This document shows, in pieces, positions 25,419 through 33,836 of a stretch of 64,000 nt of DNA. This stretch comes from Bacillus sp. EB106-08-02-XG196 (GTDB taxonomy: Bacteria; Bacillota; Bacilli; Bacillales; Cytobacillaceae), in assembly GCF_013396335.1 (NCBI RefSeq), contig NZ_JABWSY010000022.1:18844-82843 (forward strand). Direction: 5' to 3'. Positions within the stretch are counted from its first letter, which is position 1. Each line of letters begins with the position of its first letter. Below the pieces are notes generated by a model, which saw only the letters and a list, made by a program, of their open reading frames with translations, had not been told where the DNA came from and did no database searches. Position numbers and translations under genes: made by a program.

Positions 25419-26167
25419 TGAATCAGCCCCTCACTTGCCACTTTAGATTGATCTATTAATTCATTTAACTTCTTCATCGCCTGCCCTAGTCCGCCAACCT
25501 CGTCAATCAAGCCATACTCTACAGCATCTGGACCAACGACATTTGTCCCGATATCACGAGTAAGATTTCCTTTAGCAAACATTAAATCCTTAAATTTCTC
25601 TTCAGTAATATTTGAGTGTTTCGTTACAAAATTGACAACCCTATCCTGCATTTTATCTAAATATTCGAAGGTTGCTGGTACTCCAATGACAAGACCAGTT
25701 AAACGAATTGGATGAATGGTCATCGTTGCTGTTTCAGCAATAAAGGAGTAATCACAAGAGACCGCTATCGGTACTCCTATTGAATGTCCTCCACCTAAGA
25801 CAATCGAAACAGTTGGTTTTGAGAGTGTTGCCATCATTTCAGAAATGGCCAGTCCAGCCTCCACGTCTCCACCCACTGTATTTAATATTATCAATACTCC
25901 TTCTATTTTAGGATTTTGTTCAATCGCTACTAATTGAGGAATCAAGTGTTCATATTTTGTCGTTTTATTTTGTGGAGGCAGTGCTAAATGACCCTCAATT
26001 TGTCCGATAATTGTCAAACAATGGATTCTTGAGTCGGATGAAAGCTGAGGTACATTCGTTTGCCCTAGCTGCTGAATTTTTTCCATTAAAGAAGAAGGCT
26101 TATCCTCTTTTTGAGGTTCTTGCCCTTCTTGATTTCCCGATTCACTTTTTTCTATGTCCTTATTCAT
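25415..26167 (-). CDS. tepA: ClpP-like protease TepA
   Basis: About 250-residue ClpP-class serine protease-like protein. TepA of B. subtilis was described as a translocation-enhancing protein and in spore small acid-soluble protein degradation. The Ser in GGGHSIGVPIA and the following His in MTIHPIRLTG occupy the ClpP nucleophile and base positions; GGDVEAGLAISEMM precedes them. The start is placed at the second of two adjacent ATGs (26167), 7 nt after AAGGGAG; the first ATG is at 26170. The N-terminal 35 residues are charged and low in complexity. Confidence 0.92.
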   Translation of the reverse strand: MNKDIEKSESGNQEGQEPQKEDKPSSLMEKIQQLGQTNVPQLSSDSRIHCLTIIGQIEGHLALPPQNKTTKYEHLIPQLVAIEQNPKIEGVLIILNTVGGDVEAGLAISEMMATLSKPTVSIVLGGGHSIGVPIAVSCDYSFIAETATMTIHPIRLTGLVIGVPATFEYLDKMQDRVVNFVTKHSNITEEKFKDLMFAKGNLTRDIGTNVVGPDAVEYGLIDEVGGLGQAMKKLNELIDQSKVASEGLIQ

Positions 26168-26257
26168 CATAAGTCTCCCTTCACGCATGATAACGTTAGT
26201 ATTGACCTATGAAACAATTTCATTCTAAGATTGATGGAATAATATCCTATAGACATT

Positions 26258-26377
26258 GAAAAGCGGAAGCGCCTTGTACAGGGGCGACAGGCATAAGACG
26301 AACCGGCGAGAAGGTTGGTCTTTACCTTCTTGACGGATTGGCTTATGACCCCGAGCCCCTAGGCGCTGAAGCTAGAC
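26258..26377 (+). repeat. Dispersed hairpin repeat, copy B (120 nt, intact)
   Basis: Intact reference copy. Nested arms AGCGCC/GGCGCT, GGGGC/GCCCC, CATAAG/CTTATG and GAAGGT/ACCTTC give one long interrupted hairpin. It lies between tepA and the rnjB terminator, touching the T-tract of that terminator. The rest of the gap up to 26167 shows nothing recognisable. Confidence 0.88.
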
Positions 26378-26378
26378 A

Positions 26379-26413
26379 AAAAGAAGCATTGGTTTATCCA
26401 ATGCCTCTTTTAC
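26379..26413 (-). terminator. Terminator after rnjB
   Basis: GCATTGG and CCAATGC form the core stem (26386-26404), flanked by A/T-rich arms. The minus strand continues TTCTTTTTGTC. Confidence 0.85.
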
Positions 26414-26417
26414 CTTC

Positions 26418-28085
26418 TTAAACTTCCATAATGATCGGAAGTATCATTGGTCTTCTTTTTGTTTTTTCAAACAAATACCTGTTTAACCCATCCCTTATAT
26501 CTTGTTTAAGGCTTGACCATTCAAAAGAATCTTTAGAAATGTTCTTCTGCACAATATCTCGAACTAATTTTGTGGATTCATCCATTAACTTTTCGGATTC
26601 ACGGACATAGACAAAACCACGTGAAATAATTTCTGGACCTGCAGCAATCCGCTTATCCTGCCTAGTTAATGTAACCACTACAATTAAAATACCATCTTGA
26701 GAAAGTAGTCTTCGATCTCGTAAAACGATATTTCCAACGTCGCCCACACCAATACCATCAATTAATACATTCCCCGAAGGAACTTTACCACTGATAGAAA
26801 ACTTCCCATCCTTAAATTCTACCACATCACCACGGTCTGGGATAATGATGTTCTCATCCGGTACTTCACAATCAAGTGCTAGTTTCCGATGTGCCTTTAG
26901 CATTCTATATTCCCCATGCACTGGAATAAAGTACTTGGGCTTCATTAAGTTTATCATAAATTTTAATTCTTCTTGGCTGCCGTGGCTAGAAACATGAATC
27001 GTTCTTTTTCCTGAGATCACATTTGCTCCTGCTCTAAAAAGCATATCCACTGTTCTGGATATCAATAATTCACTTCCCCTAAGTGTTGAAGCAGCTATTA
27101 GAACCGTATCGCCAGGCTGAATATTTACATATTTTGCAGATTGCTTTGCCATTTTTTGAAGGGCTTCTATTGGCTCCCCTTGACTTCCCGTCATTAATAC
27201 AACGATTTCCCTGTCTTCATAGTTATTTATTTCACTAACAGGGATAATTAGATCTTCGCTCACCTCTAAATAGCCTAAATCTAGTGCAATATGATAAATT
27301 CTTTCAAGACTTTTACCAACTACTGCTACTTTACGGCCATGATCCCTTGCCGCGTCAAAAATATGCTGAATTCTGTTAATGTCTGAAGCGAAGCATGCAG
27401 CTATCATTCTACCGCGTGTATTATAGAATGCAGTGGATAACTCTCGCTCAACGATTGCTTCAGAGGTAGTGTATCCGGGCTTCTCTGCTTCCGTACTGTC
27501 TGAAAGTAAACATAGTACGCCTTTTTCTCCTAGAGCGGCCATTTTTCCTATTTCAGGTTTATAAAGCTTTATTGCTGCTTGATCAAATTTGAAATCACCC
27601 GTATATACGATGCTGCCTTCTGAAGTATGGACGCATACACCAACTGAGTCTGGAATACTGTGATTTGTTCGAAAGAAGCTAACTTCGACAGAATCCATCT
27701 GAACAATCGTATCCGATGTTACTTCAATAAAATTAGTCTTCCCGCTATATTCCTGCTCCTTTAATTTAGCAGCTGCAAGAGCTAAGGTAAGTTTTGTTCC
27801 ATAAACAGGTACGTCCATTTGACGTAGAAGATAGGAAAGGGCACCTATATGATCTTCATGACCATGTGTGAGGAATACCGCCTTCACTCTTTCCTTGTTT
27901 TCTGTTAAATAACTGATGTCTGGAATCACGATATCAATGCCTAGCATTTCATCCTCGGGGAACATTAACCCAGCATCAATGATATAGATGTCCTTGTCCA
28001 CTTCGACAAGATACATATTTTTCCCGATTTCTCCAATACCACCAAGCGTAATAATCTTAATGGAACTATTTTTTCTATTTATCAA
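26418..28085 (-). CDS. rnjB: Ribonuclease J2
   Basis: 555-residue metallo-beta-lactamase RNase, partner of RNase J1 in mRNA and rRNA processing. The metal motif HGHEDHIGAL (HxHxDH) lies near residue 73, and the beta-CASP region includes TGSQGEP. The C-terminal domain carries HVSSHGSQEE and VHGEYRML. The start is a TTG codon at 28085 with AGGAGG 9 nt upstream, giving exactly the usual family length. An upstream in-frame ATG at 28148 would add 21 residues spanning the ribosome binding site. Of J1 and J2, synteny with dapA/tepA favours J2. Confidence 0.93.
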   Translation of the reverse strand: MINRKNSSIKIITLGGIGEIGKNMYLVEVDKDIYIIDAGLMFPEDEMLGIDIVIPDISYLTENKERVKAVFLTHGHEDHIGALSYLLRQMDVPVYGTKLTLALAAAKLKEQEYSGKTNFIEVTSDTIVQMDSVEVSFFRTNHSIPDSVGVCVHTSEGSIVYTGDFKFDQAAIKLYKPEIGKMAALGEKGVLCLLSDSTEAEKPGYTTSEAIVERELSTAFYNTRGRMIAACFASDINRIQHIFDAARDHGRKVAVVGKSLERIYHIALDLGYLEVSEDLIIPVSEINNYEDREIVVLMTGSQGEPIEALQKMAKQSAKYVNIQPGDTVLIAASTLRGSELLISRTVDMLFRAGANVISGKRTIHVSSHGSQEELKFMINLMKPKYFIPVHGEYRMLKAHRKLALDCEVPDENIIIPDRGDVVEFKDGKFSISGKVPSGNVLIDGIGVGDVGNIVLRDRRLLSQDGILIVVVTLTRQDKRIAAGPEIISRGFVYVRESEKLMDESTKLVRDIVQKNISKDSFEWSSLKQDIRDGLNRYLFEKTKRRPMILPIIMEV

Positions 28086-28267
28086 TTTCCGTTTCCTCCT
28101 ATGATGATTGTCTAGCTCTCTTTCACTAAAAAGTCTTCGACATTTCAAAATTGCCCGATCGAAATCAGTTATGATTATTATACTTGATATTTGAAAACCT
28201 TTACAACCAAATTTAGTTGTTTTACCCTTTGAAGGAAAATAAGTGAATTTTTATTGATTCCATGTAA

Positions 28268-28298
28268 AAAGCCAACCGAGTTTTTTCGATTGGCATTT
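28268..28298 (-). terminator. Terminator after dapA
   Basis: GCCAA and TTGGC with inner pairs form a stem at about 28271-28294 with a T-rich loop region. It begins about 10 nt past the dapA stop. Confidence 0.7.
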
Positions 28299-28306
28299 TG
28301 TAAAAA

Positions 28307-29173
28307 TTATAATAGTAATTTAGTTAATGTTGACCTTTCTTGTTCAGTTAATGGAACAAGCGGTAATCTTACCGAGCCTACATCTAGTCCTTTAACTTGA
28401 AGTGCCGTTTTAACAGGTGCAGGACTTGGAGCCGCAAAAAGTCCCTGCATGAGTGGAAGGAGCTGTTGGTGCAGCTTTGCTGCTTTCACATTTTCTCCTT
28501 CTAAAAAGGCCTTTACCATCTCTTGCATTTCGTTCCCAATTACATGAGAGGCTACAGAGACAACCCCTACCCCTCCAATAGAAAGAACTGGAATGGCTAT
28601 ACCATCATCACCACTGTATAGATCAAAATCACTTTCAGTATTTGCAATAATATGAGTCATTGCATTTAGATCCCCACTTGCTTCTTTAACAGCAACAATA
28701 TTCGAAACCTTTGAAAGCCTTATAATGGTATCAGGATGAATATTTACTGATGCTCTTCCTGGGATATTATAAACCATTACAGGAAGAGAAGTAGCTTCAG
28801 CAACAGTCTTAAAGTGTTGATATAAACCTTCTTGATTCGGTTTATTATAATAGGGCGCCACTACCATAATACCATCAACCCCAAGCTGTTCGGCCTTTCT
28901 TGTCAGTTCAACTGAAGCATAGGTATTATTGCTGCCTGTTCCTGCAATTACCGGTATTCTTTTTTTAACTACCTTTACTACATGTGCAAATAAAGCTAAC
29001 TTTTCTTCCTTTGATAGTGTAGGCGATTCACCAGTTGTACCTGCCACTACAAGGGAATCCGTACCATTTTCTATTAGATAATTTACTAATTGAGTGGTCT
29101 TCTGAAAATCAATATGCCCTTTTTTATCAAAAGGTGTAACCATGGCTGTTGAAACCCGCCCAAAATGAACCAT
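28307..29173 (-). CDS. dapA: 4-hydroxy-tetrahydrodipicolinate synthase
   Basis: 288-residue class I aldolase-like enzyme. It condenses pyruvate with aspartate semialdehyde, the first step committed to lysine, meso-diaminopimelate and dipicolinate. The pyruvate loop GTTGESPTLS (about 43-52), the catalytic Tyr in VMVYNIPGR and the Schiff-base Lys in IVAVKEASGD are visible. The start at 29173 (MVHFGRVSTAMVTPF) follows GAGAGGAG. It closes the asd-dapG-dapA set, next to the dpaAB genes whose enzyme uses the same intermediate. Confidence 0.97.
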   Translation of the reverse strand: MVHFGRVSTAMVTPFDKKGHIDFQKTTQLVNYLIENGTDSLVVAGTTGESPTLSKEEKLALFAHVVKVVKKRIPVIAGTGSNNTYASVELTRKAEQLGVDGIMVVAPYYNKPNQEGLYQHFKTVAEATSLPVMVYNIPGRASVNIHPDTIIRLSKVSNIVAVKEASGDLNAMTHIIANTESDFDLYSGDDGIAIPVLSIGGVGVVSVASHVIGNEMQEMVKAFLEGENVKAAKLHQQLLPLMQGLFAAPSPAPVKTALQVKGLDVGSVRLPLVPLTEQERSTLTKLLL

Positions 29174-29258
29174 TATACTACTCCTCTCAATTACGAAATC
29201 CAGTTTCGACAATGGCATTTATCCTTTCAAACTGCCATTTATCGTTTCCTTTACTATA

Positions 29259-30509
29259 TTAGATATCCGTAAGTTTTGTTTCAAGTGTTTCTTCTTCCAG
29301 ATGAAAGGCATCATGCAAGGCATTCACGGATTTTACCAAGTCGTCCTGTTTTACTAGGACCCAAATGGTCGTATGGCTATCAGCAGATTGAAGAATCCGA
29401 ATTCCATTCTCAGAAAGAGCAGTAACAATTTTAGAAGTAACACCCGGTACTCCCGCAATCCCGGCTCCAACGACAGAGACCTTTGCACAATGGCGCTCTA
29501 CCAATGGGTCATGACCTATTTCTTTTAAGACTTTTATTGCTTTTTCAGTCATTTCATCCGTAACCGTGTAAACAACACCATTTGGTGAAATATTGATGAA
29601 ATCCACACTAATTTTTTCATTTGCCATTGCTTTAAATACTTCTGCTTGTAAATAGTATTGGTCTTTTTTTGCAAAAACTTTAATTTGGGTTACATTGGAA
29701 ACATGCGCAATCCCCGTGACGGTTCTTTCTTTAATATCACTTCCTCGAGACTCTTTCGAAATAGCCGTTACCAATGTGCCTAAATTATCTGAGTACGTGG
29801 AGCGAATTCGAATGGGAACCTTTGACTGCATAGCTATTTCAACTGCTCTTGGATGTATCACCTTTGCGCCCTGATAGGCCATGTTACATAGTTCAGTATA
29901 GGTAACCACAGATAGACGCCTAGCATTCTCAGCTATTCTTGGGTCAGCGGTCATGATGCCTTCTACGTCGGTAAAAATATCAATCCATTCGGCGTTTAGA
30001 GCAGCCCCTAAAGCAGCTGCTGAAGTATCACTGCCACCTCGTCCAATTGTTGTGATGTCACCGTTCTTTGCAGCACCTTGAAATCCAGCCACTACAACCA
30101 CATCATTTTGTTCTAACTCTCTTATTAATCGATCGCATTTCATTTCTACAATCTTTGCTTGTGAATGATCGTTATTCGTTCGAAACCCTGCCTGCGCCCC
30201 TGTCAAAGCAATTGCATTTATGCCATTGTCTCTCAGCATATTGGCAAAGACAATACTAGAAATGATTTCACCACAGGATAAAAGCAGGTCATGTTCACGT
30301 TTCGAAACCTTACTTTGATTACCCCCAACTAATGAGAGCAGTGTATCTGTTGCATACGGATCACCCATTCTCCCCATCGCAGATACTACTACCACAACCT
30401 TATATCCATCCGTTATTGCTTTTTCGATATGTTTCTTTGCATGGTCTCTGCCTGCTTCATCCCTGACAGATGTCCCGCCAAATTTTTGAACTATCATTTT
30501 CATAGACAT
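29259..30509 (-). CDS. dapG: Aspartokinase I (diaminopimelate-sensitive type)
   Basis: 416-residue aspartokinase, phosphorylating aspartate at the head of the pathway. The N-terminal kinase motif KFGGTSV, TIGRGGSDTSAAALGAAL in the middle and two C-terminal ACT domains (about 265-405, for example VAGAGIAGVPGVTSKIVTAL) are visible. Position between asd and dapA identifies the DapG isozyme of spore-formers, which supplies dipicolinate and diaminopimelate. The start ATG at 30509 follows AAGGCAGG; the next in-frame ATG is two codons on. Confidence 0.94.
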   Translation of the reverse strand: MSMKMIVQKFGGTSVRDEAGRDHAKKHIEKAITDGYKVVVVVSAMGRMGDPYATDTLLSLVGGNQSKVSKREHDLLLSCGEIISSIVFANMLRDNGINAIALTGAQAGFRTNNDHSQAKIVEMKCDRLIRELEQNDVVVVAGFQGAAKNGDITTIGRGGSDTSAAALGAALNAEWIDIFTDVEGIMTADPRIAENARRLSVVTYTELCNMAYQGAKVIHPRAVEIAMQSKVPIRIRSTYSDNLGTLVTAISKESRGSDIKERTVTGIAHVSNVTQIKVFAKKDQYYLQAEVFKAMANEKISVDFINISPNGVVYTVTDEMTEKAIKVLKEIGHDPLVERHCAKVSVVGAGIAGVPGVTSKIVTALSENGIRILQSADSHTTIWVLVKQDDLVKSVNALHDAFHLEEETLETKLTDI

Positions 30510-30535
30510 AAAAACCTGCCTTTATCATAAAACCA

Positions 30536-31594
30536 TTATTTTTTTTCTTTAATTAATCCAAGCTTTATTAAGCTTTCTGCAATTTGAACTGAATTCCAGG
30601 CAGCACCCTTTAATAAATTATCAGAAACAACCCACATATGGAAGCCACGACTCTCATTTAAATCGTTACGAATTCGTCCTACAAACACATCATTACTTCC
30701 TACACAATTTGCAGGCATTGGATATACTTGATTCTCTGGGTCATCTTGTAAAACAACACCTGGTGCAGATTTTAATAATTCCTTAATTTCATTTGCACTG
30801 ACGTTGTCTGCTTCAATTTCAAAATAAACAGATTCAGAGTGACCCACCGCGACAGGTAATCTAACACAAGTTGCGGCAACAGGCAGCTCTGGCAAATGCA
30901 TAATCTTTTTTGTTTCATTAATCATTTTCATTTCTTCAAAAGTATAGCCGTTATCTTGAAACTTATCTATCTGTGGGATCGCATTAAAGGCAATCTGATA
31001 ATGGTTCTTGTCACCCTTAACAGGTAAAATCTTAGGTTCTATTGTCTCACCATTAATAATAGCTTTTGTTTGATTCTGTAACTCCTCAATTGCAACGGCT
31101 CCTGCACCTGAAACTGCTTGATAGGTGGAAACAATCACTTTCTTTAGACCAAATTTTTGTCTAATTGGTTCTAAAGCTACGACCATTTGGATGGTTGAAC
31201 AATTCGGATTTGCGATAATACCATTATGATTGTGCAAGTCATGTTCGTTAACTTCAGGCACAACTAGTGGAATTTCTTGATCCATTCTAAATGCACTTGT
31301 GTTATCAACTACGATTGCTCCGTGTTTTACAGCTTCTGGAGCAAGTTCTTTTGAAATACTGCCGCCAGCCGAGAATAAAGCAATATCGACTCCCGCAAAG
31401 CTTTCAGGCTTTGCTTCCTGAATCGTATGCTCTACACCGTCAATCGTAACTTTTTTACCTGCTGAACGAGCAGAAGATAGAAGCGTTAATTGTCCAATAG
31501 GGAATTTTTCTTTCACTAATGTTTGGATCATTTGTTGACCCACTGCTCCTGTTGCACCTACAACAGCCACATGATAACCTTTTGTTTGCTTCAT
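30536..31594 (-). CDS. asd: Aspartate-semialdehyde dehydrogenase
   Basis: 352-residue NADP-dependent dehydrogenase that reduces aspartyl phosphate to aspartate semialdehyde. The N-terminal GATGAVGQQMIQTL nucleotide-binding loop and the catalytic Cys in IANPNCSTIQMV (about residue 130) are present, as are the binding residues near VRLPVAVGHSESV. It is 26 nt from dapG and probably co-transcribed. A hairpin lies upstream between dpaB and asd. Confidence 0.97.
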   Translation of the reverse strand: MKQTKGYHVAVVGATGAVGQQMIQTLVKEKFPIGQLTLLSSARSAGKKVTIDGVEHTIQEAKPESFAGVDIALFSAGGSISKELAPEAVKHGAIVVDNTSAFRMDQEIPLVVPEVNEHDLHNHNGIIANPNCSTIQMVVALEPIRQKFGLKKVIVSTYQAVSGAGAVAIEELQNQTKAIINGETIEPKILPVKGDKNHYQIAFNAIPQIDKFQDNGYTFEEMKMINETKKIMHLPELPVAATCVRLPVAVGHSESVYFEIEADNVSANEIKELLKSAPGVVLQDDPENQVYPMPANCVGSNDVFVGRIRNDLNESRGFHMWVVSDNLLKGAAWNSVQIAESLIKLGLIKEKK

Positions 31595-31682
31595 ATTCTA
31601 GTACCCCTCTCAATCTTTCATCTATAATTATTGGTCATTTCTGTTTCGATGGTTTAGAAATCAGAAAAGATTAATATAAATT

Positions 31683-31714
31683 CTCATCAGTGAGATGATT
31701 GGTCCCACTGATGA
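31683..31714. other. Inverted repeat between dpaB and asd
   Basis: TCATCAGTG (31684-31692) and CACTGATGA (31706-31714) form a 9-bp stem. On the minus strand it is followed by GAATTTATATT, without a clean T-tract. It may be a weak dpaB terminator or part of the asd leader. Confidence 0.5.
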
Positions 31715-31780
31715 TTGAATTATTAATATATTAACATATTCCTTAAAAGAAATAACCATATTTGACGAAAGGAGTGAGAA

Positions 31781-32380
31781 TTAGTCTGTATCCCTATATC
31801 TTTCCACCAAGACAGGTTGAATTTGCCTGCCTTCAATTGCTGCTTCAACCGTCTCCATTAACATAGGCATTCTTGCTACCATCGAATTAGGCTTCTTTAC
31901 CGGATCATCTTGACCATATGGGATAAAATATATATTTTTTGTTGCCATTAATCTCATTAAATTAACTCCATTTAATCCTAATGCATCATTTGTAGATATT
32001 CCGAGTACGACTGGTTTTAAATTCCTCAGTGTTGCTTTTGCAGCCATTAACACTGGACTATCATTCATTGCATTTGCAAATTTACTCATTGAAACACCAG
32101 TTAATGGGGCTATAACCATACAGTCTAAAGGAATTTTTGGCCCTAATGGCTCTGCTTTCACAATTGAATCTATCGCTCTGTTACCAGTTAGGTCCTCAAT
32201 TCTTTGAATCCAGTCCTCCCCTTTACCAAAACGGGTTTCTGTATTTTTGACTGTAAAACTAACGACTGGTAATACCTCAGCACCTGCTTGAACCAGTTTC
32301 TCTATTTCTGGAAATACAGCATCATACGTACAATGAGATCCTGTTAAACCAAAGCCTATTTTTTTCCCTTTTAAACTCAT
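31781..32380 (-). CDS. dpaB: Dipicolinate synthase subunit B
   Basis: 199-residue flavoprotein-like subunit (SpoVFB) of dipicolinate synthase, which makes the spore-core dipicolinic acid in the mother cell. The N-terminal flavoprotein pattern GKKIGFGLTGSHCTYDAV and VIAPLTGVSMSKFANAMNDS are typical. Its start overlaps the dpaA stop by 4 nt (ATGA). The next gene, asd, belongs to the supplying pathway. Confidence 0.96.
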   Translation of the reverse strand: MSLKGKKIGFGLTGSHCTYDAVFPEIEKLVQAGAEVLPVVSFTVKNTETRFGKGEDWIQRIEDLTGNRAIDSIVKAEPLGPKIPLDCMVIAPLTGVSMSKFANAMNDSPVLMAAKATLRNLKPVVLGISTNDALGLNGVNLMRLMATKNIYFIPYGQDDPVKKPNSMVARMPMLMETVEAAIEGRQIQPVLVERYRDTD

Positions 32381-33279
32381 TTTATTATCCCCTTTCGCTT
32401 GCCTAAATCATCTTGAAGCAATTGGGCCAGAACATTCGCTAGTATTTGACCAGCTGTTTTTGGCGCGACAATACCAGGTAATCCTGGTGCAAGAAGTGCT
32501 TTTATACCTCTTTTTTCTGCATATCTAAAATCTGTTCCACCTGGTTTTGACGCTAAATCAATAATCAAAGTATGAGCAGGCATTTTGGAAATAACGGATG
32601 CAGTTACAATTAATAACGGGATTGTATTGATTAAGATATCTGTATCCTTCACCTGCTGGTCTATTTCGTTTAAATGAAATGGTGTTAAACCCATTTCCGT
32701 AATTCTTGCTAGATGTTCAGTTTTCCTGGCTCCAACCTTTATTTTTGCTCCAAGCGCATGGAACGTTCTTGCCACACTCATCCCAACTCTTCCTAGGCCT
32801 AGTACCGTAATATTTGAGCCATGAATTGTGAAATCAGTATGCTGGATGGCCATCATGATTGTTCCTTCTACAGTCGGAATAGAATTGTAAATAGCCACAT
32901 CGTCCCTTTCAAAAAGCTGTACAAGTGGACGATTCGCTTCCTTCGTAATACCGTTTAAGAAAGTATTACTAATTCCGGAGTAAATGGTACAATGTTCTGG
33001 TGTGTTCAATAGCATTTCGGCTGTCAATATTACCTTTTCATTCGAAAAGATTGTTTCAACATGCCCCTCTAAATTTGTACCGGGTACCGGTAAGATTAAG
33101 GCATCCATATTTGAAAAATCGACTTCATCCAACTTTTCCTTAACAGCGCCTGTGAACGCGTGGTCAAGCTGCTCGAAGCCAATTAAAGATAATCTGGCAT
33201 CTAACTCGGTTAACTTCCGGATAATTTCCAGCTGTCTTGCATCTCCACCGATCACGGCTATCTGCATCCCTGTCAGCAT
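32377..33279 (-). CDS. dpaA: Dipicolinate synthase subunit A
   Basis: 300-residue NAD(P)-dependent dehydrogenase subunit (SpoVFA). An N-terminal domain begins MLTGMQIAVIGGDARQLEII, and a second Rossmann motif ITVLGLGRVGMSVARTFHAL lies near residue 155. The start is placed at 33279, about 9 nt after GAAGGTGA; the upstream in-frame ATG at 33336 adds a basic leader that the family lacks. A sigma-K-like sequence lies 63-90 bp upstream. Confidence 0.95.
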   Translation of the reverse strand: MLTGMQIAVIGGDARQLEIIRKLTELDARLSLIGFEQLDHAFTGAVKEKLDEVDFSNMDALILPVPGTNLEGHVETIFSNEKVILTAEMLLNTPEHCTIYSGISNTFLNGITKEANRPLVQLFERDDVAIYNSIPTVEGTIMMAIQHTDFTIHGSNITVLGLGRVGMSVARTFHALGAKIKVGARKTEHLARITEMGLTPFHLNEIDQQVKDTDILINTIPLLIVTASVISKMPAHTLIIDLASKPGGTDFRYAEKRGIKALLAPGLPGIVAPKTAGQILANVLAQLLQDDLGKRKGIIK

Positions 33280-33341
33280 GAAATCATTCACCTTCTTTTC
33301 AAAAAATCCAAGCAGAAGTCTTTTTCTTCTTATCACTTCAA

Positions 33342-33369
33342 CATCTTATGTAAGAGTGAATGAATCTGT
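33342..33369 (-). promoter_or_regulatory. Candidate sigma-K promoter for dpaAB
   Basis: On the minus strand, AC (33368-33369), a 17-nt spacer and CATAAGATG (33342-33350), compared with the sigma-K pattern AC and CATANNNTA; one base in the -10 differs. The call leans on the known mother-cell expression of dpaAB. Confidence 0.3.
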
Positions 33370-33390
33370 GAGTTTCCCTTTACATAAAAT

Positions 33391-33429
33391 AAAAAAGCCC
33401 AAGCAAAATTTTATTTGCTTGGGCTTTTT
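33391..33429 (-). terminator. Terminator after ymxH
   Basis: AAAAAGCCCAAGCAAA and TTTGCTTGGGCTTTTT form a very stable stem with a 6-8-nt loop and A/T runs on both sides, so it may work in both directions. Confidence 0.93.
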
Positions 33430-33438
33430 GACCTTTTG

Positions 33439-33693
33439 TTATTCTTCAACATTTTCTTCTTCGTGTACATCAATAATAATCATATCAGTTCCAATCTTCT
33501 TTATATGCTGCCATGGTACCCTTATTTCCCCGCCTTGTTTTCTAAATCCAAACCACTTTACGGACGGAATCAGCAAAGCTTGTATTTGCCCGGTGCTCTC
33601 ATTGATTTCCAGGTCTGTTTGACCAAGAACTCCCAAACGCTCTGCCTTTTTCACATCCACTATTTCTTTTCCACTTAATTCACTTAACCTCAT
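33439..33693 (-). CDS. ymxH: YlmC/YmxH family PRC-barrel sporulation protein
   Basis: 84-residue PRC-barrel-like protein of the YlmC/YmxH family, function unclear, listed among sporulation-associated proteins. The sequence MRLSELSGKEIVDVKKAERLG is characteristic. The start ATG at 33693 follows GAGAGGAG by 9 nt; an upstream in-frame ATG at 33717 would include the ribosome binding site. It lies between mlpA and dpaA as in B. subtilis. Confidence 0.92.
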   Translation of the reverse strand: MRLSELSGKEIVDVKKAERLGVLGQTDLEINESTGQIQALLIPSVKWFGFRKQGGEIRVPWQHIKKIGTDMIIIDVHEEENVEE

Positions 33694-33760
33694 TATAATG
33701 AACTCCTCTCTCTTCACTCTTTACTATAAGTTTATCGATGGAAGTCCTAAATTAGACTAA

Positions 33761-33795
33761 GAAAAGTGGAAACCCCTAAGCTGCTTGCACTAAAC
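33761..33795 (+). repeat. Dispersed hairpin repeat, deletion remnant E
   Basis: The left end GAAAAGTGGAA is joined directly to the right end ACCCCTAAGCTGCTTGCACT and AAAC, missing the middle of about 85 nt. The right end matches the variant tail of copy A. It lies next to the mlpA terminator, in the same orientation as the full copies. Confidence 0.65.
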
Positions 33796-33799
33796 ATTA

Positions 33800-33836
33800 A
33801 AAGAAAAAACAGTTCTAGAGTGAACTGTTTTTCCTT
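33800..33836 (-). terminator. Terminator after mlpA
   Basis: AAAAACAGTTC and GAACTGTTTTT pair across a short loop (33805-33832). The minus strand continues TCTTTTAATG. Confidence 0.9.
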
